Positions 1 to 12,832 of a stretch of 64,000 nt of DNA are shown piece by piece (position 1 is the first letter of the stretch; every line of letters begins with the position of its first letter). Source of the stretch: CAVXDY01 sp963760715 (lineage in GTDB: Bacteria > Actinomycetota > Thermoleophilia > Miltoncostaeales > Miltoncostaeaceae); NCBI GenBank assembly GCA_963760715.1, contig CAVXDY010000006.1, forward strand, positions 62,001 to 126,000. The letters are read 5' to 3'. Both the position numbers and the translations under genes were made by a program. The notes below the pieces were generated by a model, which saw only the letters and a list, made by a program, of their open reading frames with translations, had not been told where the DNA came from and did not search any database.

Positions 1-1967
<1,967 letters not shown>

Positions 1968-1971
<4 letters not shown>

Positions 1972-4056
1972 CGCGCTCCCCCTCCATCGGTGATCCGATC
2001 GAAATCGGCGACGCCCCGAAGGAGCCCGGCCGCCTCGCGCACCAGCCCGTACCTCCGGGCCCGCACCCCAGGATCGTCTGCGTTGACAAGGACATCCACG
2101 AAGAACCGGTCCACCGCGGCGGCCAGCGCCCCGGCCGCATCGAGGGCGGGTCCCAGGTCGCGCGCCCGCCGGGCCCCCTCGATCGGCGCCTCGGCGTCCG
2201 CGATCGCCTCGCGCAGGGCCGTCTCCCCGGCATCGTCGTCCGGGGGCGCCGGCGTCACGTCCTCGCCGGGCGCCTGGCGCGAGATGCGCGAGAGGCGGGT
2301 CGCGGCGGTCCATGCGGCCTGGAAGCGGGGCGTCGCGCGCTCGGCCTCGATCGCCCGGGCCCAGGCCGCCGCGGCGGCCATGCTCCCCAGGCCCGCGCCC
2401 ATGGCGGCCCCGACGGCCTCGGCCCCCACGCCCTCGGTGCCGAGCAGGTAGACGAGGCGGTCCGCGAGGAAGGCGTCGATCGCGGCGACGGTGTCGCCGT
2501 TCGCCACCGAGAGGTCGGCGCCCTGGTCGGTCAGGCGGGCGTAGGCCTGCTCGAGCACCGGGTCGTGGTCGATGTCCCACCCCCGCTCCAGGGCGATCCG
2601 GACCAGCCCGGCCGCGGCGCGGCGCAGGCCGTAGGGGTCCTTCGACCCGGTGGGGGCCTCGTCCACGGCGAACGCTCCGACGAGGTTGTCGACCTTCTCC
2701 GCGGCGGCCACCAGCGCCCCGGCCTCGGTCTGCGGCGCCGGGGAGTCGGCCCCGAGCGGCAGGTACTGCTCCTCGATGGCCGTGGCCACGGCGGCGTCGA
2801 TGCCCTCGCGGCGCGCGTACTCGGCGGCCACGTAGCCCTGGAGGTCGCTGAACTCAGCCACCAGCACGGCGCCCTGATCGGCCTTGGCCCACCGCGCGGC
2901 CTGTCCGGCGGTCGCGGCCGTCGCCGGGTCGGCACCGAGGCGGGCGGCCAGGTCCGCGACCCCGGCCCGCAGGCGCTCGCGCTTGTCGGCCATGGTGCCC
3001 AGGCGCTTGTGGAACACGATCGTGTCGAGGCGGGCGTCGAGTGCGGCGAGCCCCGCCTCCCGGTCGACCTCGAAGCTGAAGGCGGCGTCCTGCAGGCGTG
3101 CGTCGAGCACGTCCTCGTTGCCGCGGCCGATGACCTCCGCGTGCGCCGGATCGCCGTTGGACACCGACAGGAAGAGCGGAAGGAGGCGGCCCTGCGCGTC
3201 CTCGAGCGGGAAGTACCGCTGGTGGCCCTGCATGGCCGTCACCAGCACCCGCGGCGGGAGCTCCATGTGGCGCTGGTCGATGCGCCCGGCGATCACGCTG
3301 GGCCACTCCACCAGGAACACGACCTCCTCCAGCACGCCGAGGGGATCGCGCCAGGAGCCGCCCATCTGGGTGGCGGCCGCGTCGAGGCCGGCCACGATCT
3401 GGGCCCGCCGGTCGTCGTGGCTCGCGACCACGGCCACGGCCCGCAGGGCGGCGTCGTAGCCGGACGCCGAGCCGATCGTCGCCGGGCCGCCCAGGAAGCG
3501 GTGCCCCTGGCTCACGTCCCCCGCCCTGAGGCCGTGCAGCTCGAAGGGCACGGTGCGCTCGTTGACCTTGGCCACGATCCAGCGCACCGGCCGGGAGAAG
3601 CGCAGGCCCGTCCCGTCGCCCCAGCGCATGGTCTTGGAGAAGCGCAGGCCGGACACCAGGCGCTCGGCCACCTCGGGCACCAGCTCGTCCAGGGGCCGCC
3701 CGTCCGTCTGACGCTCCGCGAACACGAAGGCGCGGCCCCGCTGCTCGCGCACGACCAGGTCCTCCACCGCCACGCCCTGGCCGCGGGCGAAGCCCTGCGC
3801 GGCCTTGGTGGGGGCGCCATCGGGACCGAAGGCCGCCTCCACCGACGGGCCGCGCACCTCCTGGGCGCCGGGGGCCGTGCCGTCGGGAAGGCCGGGCGCG
3901 TGCACCGCGAACCGGCGCGGCGCCACCGACACCGTGAGGGGGCCCCCCTCCAGGCCGAGGGCGGCCAGCGAGGAGGCGACGATCCCCGGGGCCTGCTCCA
4001 CGATCTCGTGGCAGGCGGTCGAGGGCAGCTCCTCGCAGCCGACCTCGATCAGGAGG

Positions 4057-4064
<8 letters not shown>
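1968..4064 (-). CDS. glyS: glycyl-tRNA synthetase beta subunit
   Basis: Beta chain of the alpha2-beta2 glycyl-tRNA synthetase, which supplies tRNA recognition and helps charge tRNA-Gly. The 698-residue product begins LLIEVGCEELPSTA, the standard N-terminal signature, and is of normal length (about 690). It contains the conserved DKGAVLVAEF-like stretch (here DQGAVLVAEFSDLQGYVA) and the DPYGLRRAAAGLVRI motif before the C-terminal anticodon-binding-like domain. The start is a GTG at 4064 that overlaps the glyQ stop by 8 nt. The stop overlaps the ppdK start. Most actinobacteria use a single-chain GlyRS, so the split enzyme helps place the organism. Confidence 0.97.
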
Positions 4065-4932
<868 letters not shown>

Positions 4933-5009
4933 GTCCGGGCAGTGTATCCGGCCGATCCGCGCGGCCGATGCGCTTGACCCTCCCGGCCCGAGGGGCCTCA
5001 ATACGGGGC

Positions 5010-7262
5010 ATGGCCGTGGATGTGGGGACTCCCCTGCTCGAGACCAAGCTCCGGCCGCCCGAGCGGCGGGCCGGCGTGGTGCCGCGCCCGGGGCTCAGCG
5101 ACCGGCTCGAGCGCGGTGCCCAGGGGCGTCTGACGCTCGTCACCGCCCCGGCCGGGTGGGGAAAGACCACGGTGGTCGGCGACTGGCTCGCCGGGCGACC
5201 GGGGGGGGCCGGGTGGGTCGCCCTCGACGCGGCCGACAACGACCCGGCGCGGTTCTGGCGCTACGTGGCCGAGGCGCTGCGGCGCGCGGGCGCGCGGCTG
5301 GACGATCAGCACGTGGGGGCGCTCGCAGCCTCGGACGACACCTTCGAGGCCGGCCTGTCGGCGCTCCTCAACGCGGCCGCGGAGCTGCCGGACCCGGCGG
5401 TGCTGGCGCTCGACGACTACCACCTCATCTCACACCCGGCGGTGCACCGTTCGCTGGAGTTCGTGGTGTCTCACCTGCCCGAGCGCCTGCACCTGGTGAT
5501 GGCCTCCCGCTCGGAGCCGCCGATCGGCGTCCCCCGGCTGCGGGCGCGCGGCGAGCTGACCGAGCTGCGCGCGTCCGACCTGCGCTTCGACGACGACGAG
5601 GCCGCCGCCCTCCTCGGCGGCGTGATGGGACACGCCCTCGAGGATGCCGAGGTGGCCGCCCTGCGTCTGCGCACCGAGGGCTGGGCCGCCGGCCTCTATC
5701 TCGCAGGCCTGTCGATGCGCGACCGGGCGGACGCGCCGGCGTTCATCGACGCCTTCGCGGGCGACGACCGGCTGGTGGTGGACTACCTCGCCGCCGAGGT
5801 GCTCGACCACCAGCCCCCGGAGCGCCGGTTGTTCCTGCTGCGCACCTCGATCCTGGGGCGGCTCACGGGGCCCCTGTGTGACGCGGTGGCGGGGACGGCC
5901 GACGCGGGGCGCACCCTGGCCGAGCTCGAGCGGTCGAACCTCTTCCTGGTGCCCCTGGACAGCCGCCGCGAGTGGTATCGCTACCACCACCTCTTCGGCG
6001 AGCTCCTCCAGCACGAGCTGGCCCTGAGCGCGCCGGGCGAGCTGCCGGAGCTGCATCGCCGCGCGGCCGGCTGGTATCTGGAGACCGGCTCCGTGGACGA
6101 GGCGATCCACCATCGCGCCGCCGCGGGCGACCTCGACGGAGCCGCCGACCTGATCGCCCAGCACTGGACGGAGACCATGAGCCTGGGCTACACCGGCACC
6201 ATCGAGCGGTGGCTCGCGCTGCTGCCGGGCGGCATGGTGGACGGCGACCCGCGCCTCTGCCTGGCGGGCGTCTGGATCGCCATCAACCTGGGCCGTCCGG
6301 ACGATGCGGCGGCCGGCCTCGCCGCCGTGGAGCGGGCGCTCGGCGGCCAGGAGATCGACCCCGCGCTCGCGGCCAGCCGGGCCGCCGCCCGATCGCTCGA
6401 GCGCCTCCTGGCCGGCGACGCGGGACTGGCGGTGGAGCTGGGCCGGGCGGCGTGCTCGCTGCCGGCCTCGCCGGCGTCGTGGGAGCGGGCGGTCAGCAGC
6501 CTGGCCCTCGGCATCGCCCTCCACGCCTGCGGGGAGCTGGACGCGGCGGCCCCGGTCCTGGAGGAGGCGGTCGACGCCGGCCGGCGGTCGCGCGCCTGGG
6601 CGCCGGCCCTGGTGGCCGAGTGCCACCTGGCCGACTACGACCTGCGGCGGGGCCGCATCGACTCCGCCGAGCGGCGCGCCCGCGAGGCCCTGCGCCTCGC
6701 CGAGGAGGAGCGCCACGCCGAGTTCCCCCACGCCGCCGGAGGCCACACCGTCCTCGCCCAGATCCTCGCCGCCCGCGGCGACCTGGACGGGGCCTGGCGG
6801 GAGGCCCTGCGGGGCGTCGAGCTGGTCCGGCGCGGCCGGGCGCCCACGGAGATCGCGTTCTCGGTGCTGGCGCAGGGGGAGGTGGCGCTGGCGCGCGACG
6901 ACACCGAGGCGGCCGCCGCCGCCGCCCGCGACGCGCGCGCCCTGCTGGGCTCGGCCCCGGATCCGGGGCACCTGACCGAGCGCCTGCTGGCCCTGGAGGA
7001 GGCCCTGCCCCGCTCCTCCCCGGGCACGGCCGGCGGGGAGGGCGAGCTGACCGACCGCGAGCTCGCCGTGCTGCGCCGGCTCGCCGGGCTGGAGTCGGCC
7101 CGCGAGATCGCCTCGGAGCTCTACGTCTCCCACAACACGATCAAGACCCAGACCCGCTCGATCTACCGGAAGCTCGGCGTGGCCACCCGCGCGGAGGCCG
7201 TGGCGCGGGCGCGGGAGCGGGGGCTCCTGAGCCGCTCTCCCGCACGCCCCGGGATCAGTTGA
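5010..7262 (+). CDS. MalT-type ATP-dependent LuxR transcriptional regulator
   Basis: Large LuxR-family activator (LAL/MalT type, 750 residues from the ATG at 5010), predicted to be a cytoplasmic signal-responsive transcription factor. The N-terminus LLETKLRPP and the Walker A loop APAGWGKTT (about residues 46-54) mark the STAND NTPase domain, and the DDYHLI motif the Walker B region. A long alanine-rich TPR-like region follows. The C-terminus carries a LuxR helix-turn-helix (LTDRELAVLRRLAG ... REIASELYVSHNTIKTQ, about residues 680-740). The inducer and target are unknown. The gene is divergent from glyQ and its 3' end overlaps the convergent collagen-like gene by 8 nt. It starts the accessory block. 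Confidence 0.93.
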   Translation: MAVDVGTPLLETKLRPPERRAGVVPRPGLSDRLERGAQGRLTLVTAPAGWGKTTVVGDWLAGRPGGAGWVALDAADNDPARFWRYVAEALRRAGARLDDQHVGALAASDDTFEAGLSALLNAAAELPDPAVLALDDYHLISHPAVHRSLEFVVSHLPERLHLVMASRSEPPIGVPRLRARGELTELRASDLRFDDDEAAALLGGVMGHALEDAEVAALRLRTEGWAAGLYLAGLSMRDRADAPAFIDAFAGDDRLVVDYLAAEVLDHQPPERRLFLLRTSILGRLTGPLCDAVAGTADAGRTLAELERSNLFLVPLDSRREWYRYHHLFGELLQHELALSAPGELPELHRRAAGWYLETGSVDEAIHHRAAAGDLDGAADLIAQHWTETMSLGYTGTIERWLALLPGGMVDGDPRLCLAGVWIAINLGRPDDAAAGLAAVERALGGQEIDPALAASRAAARSLERLLAGDAGLAVELGRAACSLPASPASWERAVSSLALGIALHACGELDAAAPVLEEAVDAGRRSRAWAPALVAECHLADYDLRRGRIDSAERRAREALRLAEEERHAEFPHAAGGHTVLAQILAARGDLDGAWREALRGVELVRRGRAPTEIAFSVLAQGEVALARDDTEAAAAAARDARALLGSAPDPGHLTERLLALEEALPRSSPGTAGGEGELTDRELAVLRRLAGLESAREIASELYVSHNTIKTQTRSIYRKLGVATRAEAVARARERGLLSRSPARPGIS

Positions 7263-7860
7263 ACACCACGTAGAACGCGTGGCCGTTGGCGCTGGACACG
7301 GCGGCCTGGGTCCCGGCCACCGGGTTGCAGTCGCCCACGGACCCGATCGCGGCCGTGGCGTTCGTGCCGCCGTCGGCAAGGTCGGGCGTCGCGCCGATGG
7401 TTCCGAACGCGAACGCCAGGCCGCGGAAGCAGTACGTTGACCCCTGGACGGCCACGTTGGCGCCCGTGACGTTCTTGGAGTGGGCGAGGTCGACCGTGCC
7501 GTCGCCGTTCACGTGCGCGTAGCCCGCCGCCGTGCCGGGGGGCCCGGGGGCCCCCGTGGCGCCGGTCGCCCCCGTGGGCCCGGCCGCGCCGGGACGGCCC
7601 CGATTGCCCCGGAAGCCGCGGGGCCCGCGCGGGCCGCGGGCCCTCTGGTCGGCGGTCTTGAGCCCGGCCCCGACCCCGGCCGCCAGGTCCGCGGCGCCCA
7701 GGGACCCGTCGCGGATGTCGGCTCCGGTGAGCGAGCCGTCGCGCACGTCGTCGCCGGTGACCTGCACCGCCGCGTACCCCGTGCCGCCGAGCGCGACGAA
7801 CAACGCCAGCACCGCGAGGGCGTTGGCGAACGTCACGCGGCGCCTCACTCGCTCCCACAT
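7255..7860 (-). CDS. exported collagen-like repeat protein
   Basis: A 201-residue protein of unknown function, probably exported or anchored at the membrane. Start chosen at the ATG at 7860 (WERVRRRVTFANALAVLALF), which has a GGGGAG ribosome-binding site; an ATG at 7890 would add 10 residues. Residues about 10-30 form one signal or anchor helix. Next come short repeats of the type DDVRDGSLTGADIRDGSL, then about 12 Gly-X-Y triplets (GPRGPRGFRGNRGRPGAAG, GATGATGAPGPPG) that could form a collagen-like triple helix, then a roughly 90-residue globular C-terminal domain with two cysteines. Similar anchor/repeat/GXY proteins are frequent in actinobacteria. The 3' end overlaps the convergent LuxR gene. 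Confidence 0.85.
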   Translation of the reverse strand: MWERVRRRVTFANALAVLALFVALGGTGYAAVQVTGDDVRDGSLTGADIRDGSLGAADLAAGVGAGLKTADQRARGPRGPRGFRGNRGRPGAAGPTGATGATGAPGPPGTAAGYAHVNGDGTVDLAHSKNVTGANVAVQGSTYCFRGLAFAFGTIGATPDLADGGTNATAAIGSVGDCNPVAGTQAAVSSANGHAFYVVFN

Positions 7861-7931
7861 CCCCGGTCTCCCCTCTTCCGGCGGCAGCATCCATCAGCCG
7901 CCGGGAGAGGGTCAACGGGGTCGGGGAGCGC

Positions 7932-10082
7932 CTACACGCGCGCCGGGTCCGGGTCGGTCTCGCTGATGCCGAACCGGTCGTGGAAGCGGCGCAGCGGTCG
8001 TGGGGCCCACCAATTCCAGTCCCCGAGCAGCGCCATCAGGGAGGGCACGAGCAGCGCCCGGATGATGGTGGCGTCGATGAGCACCGCCAGCGCGGTCCCC
8101 ACGCCGAGCTCCTTGATCAGCCCGATCTGGGAGGTCGCGAAGGCGCCGATGGCGACGGCGAAGAGCAGTGCCGCCGCGGTGATGATCCGGCCCGTGCGCT
8201 GCATGCCGAGCGCCACCGAGTCCGAGTTCGAGGCCCCGTGGTCGTGCGCCTCCTTGATCCGCGAGAGCAGGAAGACCGCGTAGTCGGTGGAGAGCCCGAA
8301 GACCATCGCCCCCAGCAGGATCGGCTGGGTCAGGTCCAGGGCCCCGGTGCTCGTGTAGCCGAGGAGCCCCGTGAGGTGGTCGTCCTGGAAGATCCACACC
8401 ATCAGCCCGAGGGTGGCGCCGAGGGTGAGCATGTTCATGATCACGGCCTTGATCGGCAGCACCACCGAGCCGGTCATCAGGAAGAGCGCGATGATGGTGG
8501 CCAGCGCCACGACGGTGATCGCCCACGGAAGGTGCGCCGCCAGGCTGGCCTTCTGGTCCACGAAGCTCGCCGCCACTCCCCCGACCTCGACCGGGTAGGG
8601 CGCCGGAGTGGCGCGGATGTCCTTGACCAGCGTCTGGCTCGCGTCCGAGAGGGCGCGGTCCTGGGAGATGACGTCGATGCGCCACGTGCTCGGGCCCACC
8701 GGCTGCGGCGGCGTGACGGCGTTCACGGACGGCAGCCCGCCCAGGGTCGCGGCGTACTTCGTGAGCTGCGCCTGCGCATCCGGCCCCCGCGGGGCGTCGA
8801 TGGCGAGGAAGATCGGCTCGCTGCGATCCTGCGGGAAGTCGTGCTCGAGGATGTCCGCGACCTGGCGCGGGGCCTCGCTCGTCGGCAGGACGCGGGCGTC
8901 CACGGTGTTGAAGTTGATGCCCAGCGCCGGCAGCGCGACGATGATGAGCGCGGCCGAGGTGACGATGGCCACGAGGGCGGGCCGGCGCATGACCGCCTGG
9001 GACAGCCGGTACCAGAACCCCGACGTGATCTCCTCGTCGGCGTGCTCGCTGCGGCTGCGCCAGGACTTCGGCGCGAGCGAGTTGATGCGCTTGCCCAGCA
9101 GCGCCAGCACCGCCGGCAGCACCACGAGGGCGACCGTGGCGGCGACGACGGCCACGATCACGCCGCCGACGCCCATCGAGAAGAGGAAGCGCTGCGGGAA
9201 GAGCATCAGGCCCGCGAGCGCGGCGGCCACCGTGGCCGCGCTGAACAGCACGCTCCTGCCCGCGGTGCGCAGGGTGCGCAGGAGGGCGTCGCGGCCGGGC
9301 CCGGTGGCGGCCATCTCCTCCCGGTAGCGGGAGACGATGAGAAGGCTGTAGTCGATCGCGAGGCCCAGGCTCAGGCCGATGACGAGGTTGAGGGCGTAGA
9401 TCGAGAGGGTCATTGCCTCGTTGAAGATCCCGAGGCCGAGGAAGCCCCCGAAGATCACCACGGCGCCCATCAGCGGCGGCAGCAGGGCGGCGATCACGCC
9501 GCGGAAGACCCACAGCGACAGCAGGAAGATGATCGGGAACGCGATCATCTCCGCCCGCGCGAGATCCTGCCCGATGATGGTTCCCACGTGCTGCCCGACC
9601 ACGGCGGCGCCGCCCAGGCGCACCTGCGGGTCGTTCGCCAGGGAGTCCTCGATGCGGGAGGCCGCGTCGCCGACGGCGTCGTCGCCGATGGGCTTGAAGA
9701 AGGCCACCAGGTAGGAGGAGCGACCGTCCTTCGAGATCAGTGCGTCGCCGCCGCCGTTGAAGGCGGTGACGACCTGCGCGACGTCGGGGTTCTTGGCCAC
9801 CGTCGCGGCGGTCCGCTGGACGGCGGCCCTGCCCTCGCCGGTGCGCACGTCGCTGCCGGGCTCCACCAGCGCCACGAGGCCCGGCTGGGGAGTGGCCCCG
9901 GTGGCGGCCTCCAGGCTCTGGCGGGCCTTGTAGAACTCGGCGCCCTTGTCCTCGAATCCACCCGAGGTGAGGCTGGACGTGAGCGATCCGCCGACGACGA
10001 CGGAGATCGCGAGGAACACGACGGTCAGTGCGATGACCCTCCAGGGCCGTCGCGTTGCGAGTGAGGCGAGGCGTTCCATCAT
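7932..10082 (-). CDS. MMPL/RND family membrane transporter
   Basis: A 716-residue inner-membrane transporter of the MMPL branch of the RND superfamily, proton-driven, probably moving lipids or hydrophobic compounds. It has the expected duplicated layout: TM1 (RVIALTVVFLAISVVVG), a large outer domain, TM2-6, then the same again. Each half has the relay-type Asp-Tyr motif, GLSLGLAIDYSLLIVSRYRE in the first and VFGLSTDYAVFLLSRIKE in the second. The start at 10082 (MMERLASLATRRPW) overlaps the stop of the upstream 74-residue gene as ATGA, so the two are probably co-translated. Substrate unknown. A drug-exporter role would be a guess. Confidence 0.94.
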   Translation of the reverse strand: MMERLASLATRRPWRVIALTVVFLAISVVVGGSLTSSLTSGGFEDKGAEFYKARQSLEAATGATPQPGLVALVEPGSDVRTGEGRAAVQRTAATVAKNPDVAQVVTAFNGGGDALISKDGRSSYLVAFFKPIGDDAVGDAASRIEDSLANDPQVRLGGAAVVGQHVGTIIGQDLARAEMIAFPIIFLLSLWVFRGVIAALLPPLMGAVVIFGGFLGLGIFNEAMTLSIYALNLVIGLSLGLAIDYSLLIVSRYREEMAATGPGRDALLRTLRTAGRSVLFSAATVAAALAGLMLFPQRFLFSMGVGGVIVAVVAATVALVVLPAVLALLGKRINSLAPKSWRSRSEHADEEITSGFWYRLSQAVMRRPALVAIVTSAALIIVALPALGINFNTVDARVLPTSEAPRQVADILEHDFPQDRSEPIFLAIDAPRGPDAQAQLTKYAATLGGLPSVNAVTPPQPVGPSTWRIDVISQDRALSDASQTLVKDIRATPAPYPVEVGGVAASFVDQKASLAAHLPWAITVVALATIIALFLMTGSVVLPIKAVIMNMLTLGATLGLMVWIFQDDHLTGLLGYTSTGALDLTQPILLGAMVFGLSTDYAVFLLSRIKEAHDHGASNSDSVALGMQRTGRIITAAALLFAVAIGAFATSQIGLIKELGVGTALAVLIDATIIRALLVPSLMALLGDWNWWAPRPLRRFHDRFGISETDPDPARV

Positions 10083-10303
10083 TCGTCCTTTCCGTCAGGC
10101 GCCGCGGGCGGCGTGCGGACCTCGAGCACCTCGAGGCCGAGATTGTCGAGCCGGGCGAGCACGTCGCCGAGCCTCCCGCCGTCGGGCAGATCGCCCTCCA
10201 GCACGGTACGCCCGGAGCCCGCCGGATGGGGGACGGCGCCGAGGCCGCGGCAGAACCGCTCGCTCATCACGCCCTTCACGGTGATGCGATACGACCCCGC
10301 CAT
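10079..10303 (-). CDS. small conserved actinobacterial protein, unknown function
   Basis: A 74-residue cytoplasmic protein beginning MAGSYRITVKGVMSERFCRG. I chose the ATG at 10303 because of a GGAGGG ribosome-binding site; longer upstream extensions look random. The pattern (a beta strand, then LSER-like, TVLEGDLPDGGRLGDVLARL and LGLEVLEVR near the end) is one I associate with short alpha/beta proteins common in actinobacteria with no known role. Its stop overlaps the MMPL start (ATGA), so it may be produced with the transporter or influence it. No DNA-binding motif is visible. Confidence 0.75.
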   Translation of the reverse strand: MAGSYRITVKGVMSERFCRGLGAVPHPAGSGRTVLEGDLPDGGRLGDVLARLDNLGLEVLEVRTPPAAPDGKDE

Positions 10304-10368
10304 CCGCGCCCTCCGCTCCGCGTTCTCCGGTCGGTCGCCACCATTTCGGCGTGAGGGGTGAGCGGTCA

Positions 10369-10398
10369 TCACCCCGGGGGCGGTTTCACCCCGGGTGA
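10369..10398. terminator. GC hairpin upstream of the small gene/MMPL pair
   Basis: TCACCCCGGG pairs with CCCCGGGTGA (one mismatch) around a 10-base loop, between the lipoprotein gene (stop 10532) and the small gene (start 10303), both on the minus strand. Two further short stems follow at 10442-10458 and 10469-10483. No T tract is present, so a terminator role is inferred. A regulatory role for the downstream pair is equally possible. Confidence 0.4.
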
Positions 10399-10531
10399 TT
10401 GGGGGCTTGCGCGTGCCGGCCAGTCTTGACCCGGGGAGGCCGGCTCGAAGAACGAGCCCACGGAGTCGGGGGCTCAGCGCCCCTTGGGCCAAGCCGCGGA
10501 GCATCACCACCACGAGCGCCAGGCGCGCGCC

Positions 10532-10900
10532 CTAGTTGAGCTCAGCGACGGCCTGATCCAGCTTGCCGGTGAAGACCGGATCGCACGCCCTGAGGTCGTC
10601 GATCCCGGGGTTCGTGAGCCACTCGCGGTAGCTGACAGCCGGGATGTATTCCTCGTCCGGGTACTCCTTCGCGATCCCGATCAGTGTGTCGAGCGCCGCG
10701 TCGGCCTCTGCACGCTCGATCCCGTCGTAGGGGTCCTTGAGGCAATAGCGGCCGAGGAGGACGGACGCCCGTCTGAACTTCGATGCGTGCGCCTGGTCGT
10801 GGGACGGCGACGGCGTGTCGGCGCTGTCCGAGTCGCCGCCGCAGGCCGCTGCGCCACCGAGCGCCGCCAGCGAGATCATCACCACGGCCGTACGACGCAT
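10532..10900 (-). CDS. small secreted lipoprotein, unknown function
   Basis: A 122-residue predicted lipoprotein. It starts with a short basic region and a hydrophobic helix (RRTAVVMISLAALGGAAAC) ending in a lipobox-like LGGAAAC, so Cys is expected to be lipidated after signal peptidase II cleavage. A Ser/Thr/Pro linker follows, then an acidic helical domain with two cysteines (RYCLKDPYDG, DLRACDP). The ATG at 10900 has a GAGGAG ribosome-binding site, and an ATG at 10915 is an alternative. I do not recognise the mature domain. The gene stands alone on the minus strand, divergent from the receiver-redox gene. Confidence 0.75.
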   Translation of the reverse strand: MRRTAVVMISLAALGGAAACGGDSDSADTPSPSHDQAHASKFRRASVLLGRYCLKDPYDGIERAEADAALDTLIGIAKEYPDEEYIPAVSYREWLTNPGIDDLRACDPVFTGKLDQAVAELN

Positions 10901-11143
10901 GTCTGGTCTCCTCATCGCGAGCGCGGCGAGCGTACCTCTGCCGCGGCGCTGGAGGAAAGAGGCCGTGGGCGCGAGGGAGTTCCCTCGACGGATCAGTGAA
11001 TGAGCGGGTCAACGCGGCGATCGCGCGGGCCGCCGAGCGCCTGACGGCCCTCCCGACAGGACCACCGCCGGTGTGATCCCCTTAGCGGGTGATTCGCGCC
11101 GCGGGGAAACGTGCCCGTGGTGGGATCCACTAGGTTCTGCCCG

Positions 11144-12832
11144 ATGGCGACCCCCACGGCGGTTCGCGCGGTCATCCTGGCGGTCGACGACGACCCGGCG
11201 GTCGGCCGCGCGATCGAGCGCGACCTGAAGCACCGGTACGGGTCGCGCCACCGGGTCCTGCTGGCGGACTCCGGCGAGGCGGCCCTCGGCCTGGTGGAGC
11301 AGGTCGTCCGCCGCGGCGAGCCCGTCGCGCTCCTGGTCGCCGACCAGCGCATGCCCGGGATGAGCGGCGTCGAGTTCCTGGCCAGGGCGCTGAAGATGAT
11401 CCCGCAGGCCAAGCGCGTGCTGCTCACGGCGTACGCGGACACCGAGGCCGCGATCCGGGCGATCAACGAGCTGCGCCTCGACCACTACCTGATGAAGCCC
11501 TGGAGCCCCCCCGAGGCGCGGCTGTACCCCGTGCTCGACGACCTCCTGGAGGACTGGGAGGCGGACTCGGCCGCGCGGCTCTCCGAGCCGGGCCTGCGGC
11601 TCGTGGGACACCGGTTCTCCGCGGAGTCGCACGCCGCCCGCGACTTCGTCGCCCGGAACGGCGTCCCGTACCGCTGGCTCGACATCGCGGACCCCGAGGC
11701 GCGCCGGCTGATGACCGCGGCCGGGCTGGACGACACGGAGCTCCCGGTGCTGGTGTTCGAGGACGGCGAGACGCTGGTGCGGCCCTCACAGGGCGAGATC
11801 GCCGCCAGGATCGGCCTCCACACGGCGGCGGAGCTCCCCTTCTACGACCTCGTCATCCTCGGCGGCGGGCCGGCCGGGCTGGCCGCGGCGGTCTACGGAG
11901 CGTCCGAGGGCCTGCGCACGCTCCTGGTGGAGCGCCACGCGGCGGGCGGGCAGGCGGGCCAGAGCTCGCGGATCGAGAACTACCTCGGGTTTCCGTCCGG
12001 CGTCAGCGGCGCCGACCTCGCCCGGCGCGCGACGGCCCAGGCGCTGCGCCTGGGCGCGGAGATGCTCACCGCCCGCGAGGTGCTCTCCATCCGCGAGAAC
12101 GGGCCGTCGCGGGTCGTCACGCTCGACGGCGGCGCGGAGATCGGCTGCCACAGCGTCCTCGTCGCGACGGGGGTGCACTACTCGCGGCTGGAGGCCCCCG
12201 GGGTGGAGGCCCTCACCGGCTCGGGCGTCTACTACGGCGCGGCGCCCGCCGAGGCCGCCGCCGTCGAGGGCGAGGACGTGGTGGTCGTGGGCGCGGCGAA
12301 TTCCGCCGGGCAGGCGGTCGTGGACCTCGCCACCCGGGCGCGCCGGGTGGTGGTCCTGTGCCGGGCCGAGGGGCTCGAGAAGAGCATGTCCCGCTACCTG
12401 ATCGAGCGGATCGACGCGCTGCCGAACGTGGAGGTCGTGACGCGCGCCGTGGTCACGGCGGCCTCCGGGGAGGGCCGGCTGGAGGAGCTCACGGTCGCCG
12501 TGGACGGTGAGGAGACGCGCATGTCCGCGGCGGCGGCGTTCGTCTTCATCGGCGCGCAGCCCCAGACCGACTGGCTCGGCGACACCGTCGCCCGGGACGC
12601 GGCGGGGTTCATCGTGTCCGGCGCCGGCGTCCGGCGGATCGAGGGACGCCACCGCTGGCGCCAGGAGCGCGATCCCTACCCCCTCGAGACCAGCCTGCCC
12701 GGCGTCTTCGTGGCCGGTGACGTGCGCGACCAGTCGATCAAGCGCGTGGCCTCGGCCGTCGGCGAGGGCTCGATGGCCGTGCAGCTCGTGCACCAGTACC
12801 TCGGCGGGATGCTGACCCCGGGGACGCGATGA
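11144..12832 (+). CDS. response-regulator receiver fused to glutaredoxin-like and thioredoxin-reductase-like domains
   Basis: A 562-residue three-domain protein. Residues about 5-125 form a receiver domain (ILAVDDDPAVG, phospho-Asp in ADQRMPGMSG, TAYAD, Lys in LMKPW). Residues about 140-220 resemble glutaredoxin (RFSAESHAARDF, VPYRWLD, LPVLVF) but have SAES where CPxC is expected. Residues about 230 onward form a two-dinucleotide-domain flavoprotein (LVILGGGPAGLAAAVYG; DVVVVGAANSAGQAVV) whose CxxC segment is replaced by YYGAAPAEAA. FAD and NAD(P)H binding look intact, but thiol chemistry by the usual cysteines is not possible. Overlaps the kinase gene (ATGA), which probably phosphorylates it. 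ATG at 11144 preferred; a GTG at 11111 is possible. Confidence 0.9.
   Translation: MATPTAVRAVILAVDDDPAVGRAIERDLKHRYGSRHRVLLADSGEAALGLVEQVVRRGEPVALLVADQRMPGMSGVEFLARALKMIPQAKRVLLTAYADTEAAIRAINELRLDHYLMKPWSPPEARLYPVLDDLLEDWEADSAARLSEPGLRLVGHRFSAESHAARDFVARNGVPYRWLDIADPEARRLMTAAGLDDTELPVLVFEDGETLVRPSQGEIAARIGLHTAAELPFYDLVILGGGPAGLAAAVYGASEGLRTLLVERHAAGGQAGQSSRIENYLGFPSGVSGADLARRATAQALRLGAEMLTAREVLSIRENGPSRVVTLDGGAEIGCHSVLVATGVHYSRLEAPGVEALTGSGVYYGAAPAEAAAVEGEDVVVVGAANSAGQAVVDLATRARRVVVLCRAEGLEKSMSRYLIERIDALPNVEVVTRAVVTAASGEGRLEELTVAVDGEETRMSAAAAFVFIGAQPQTDWLGDTVARDAAGFIVSGAGVRRIEGRHRWRQERDPYPLETSLPGVFVAGDVRDQSIKRVASAVGEGSMAVQLVHQYLGGMLTPGTR

Noticed and set aside
4933..5009. T-box leader upstream of glyQ
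   Set aside because: Only 77 bases separate glyQ from the divergent LuxR gene and no T-box sequence or specifier structure is visible.
7980..10064. 694-codon plus-strand frame over the MMPL gene
   Set aside because: Antisense shadow, rich in Arg/His/Asp, with no membrane segments or motifs.
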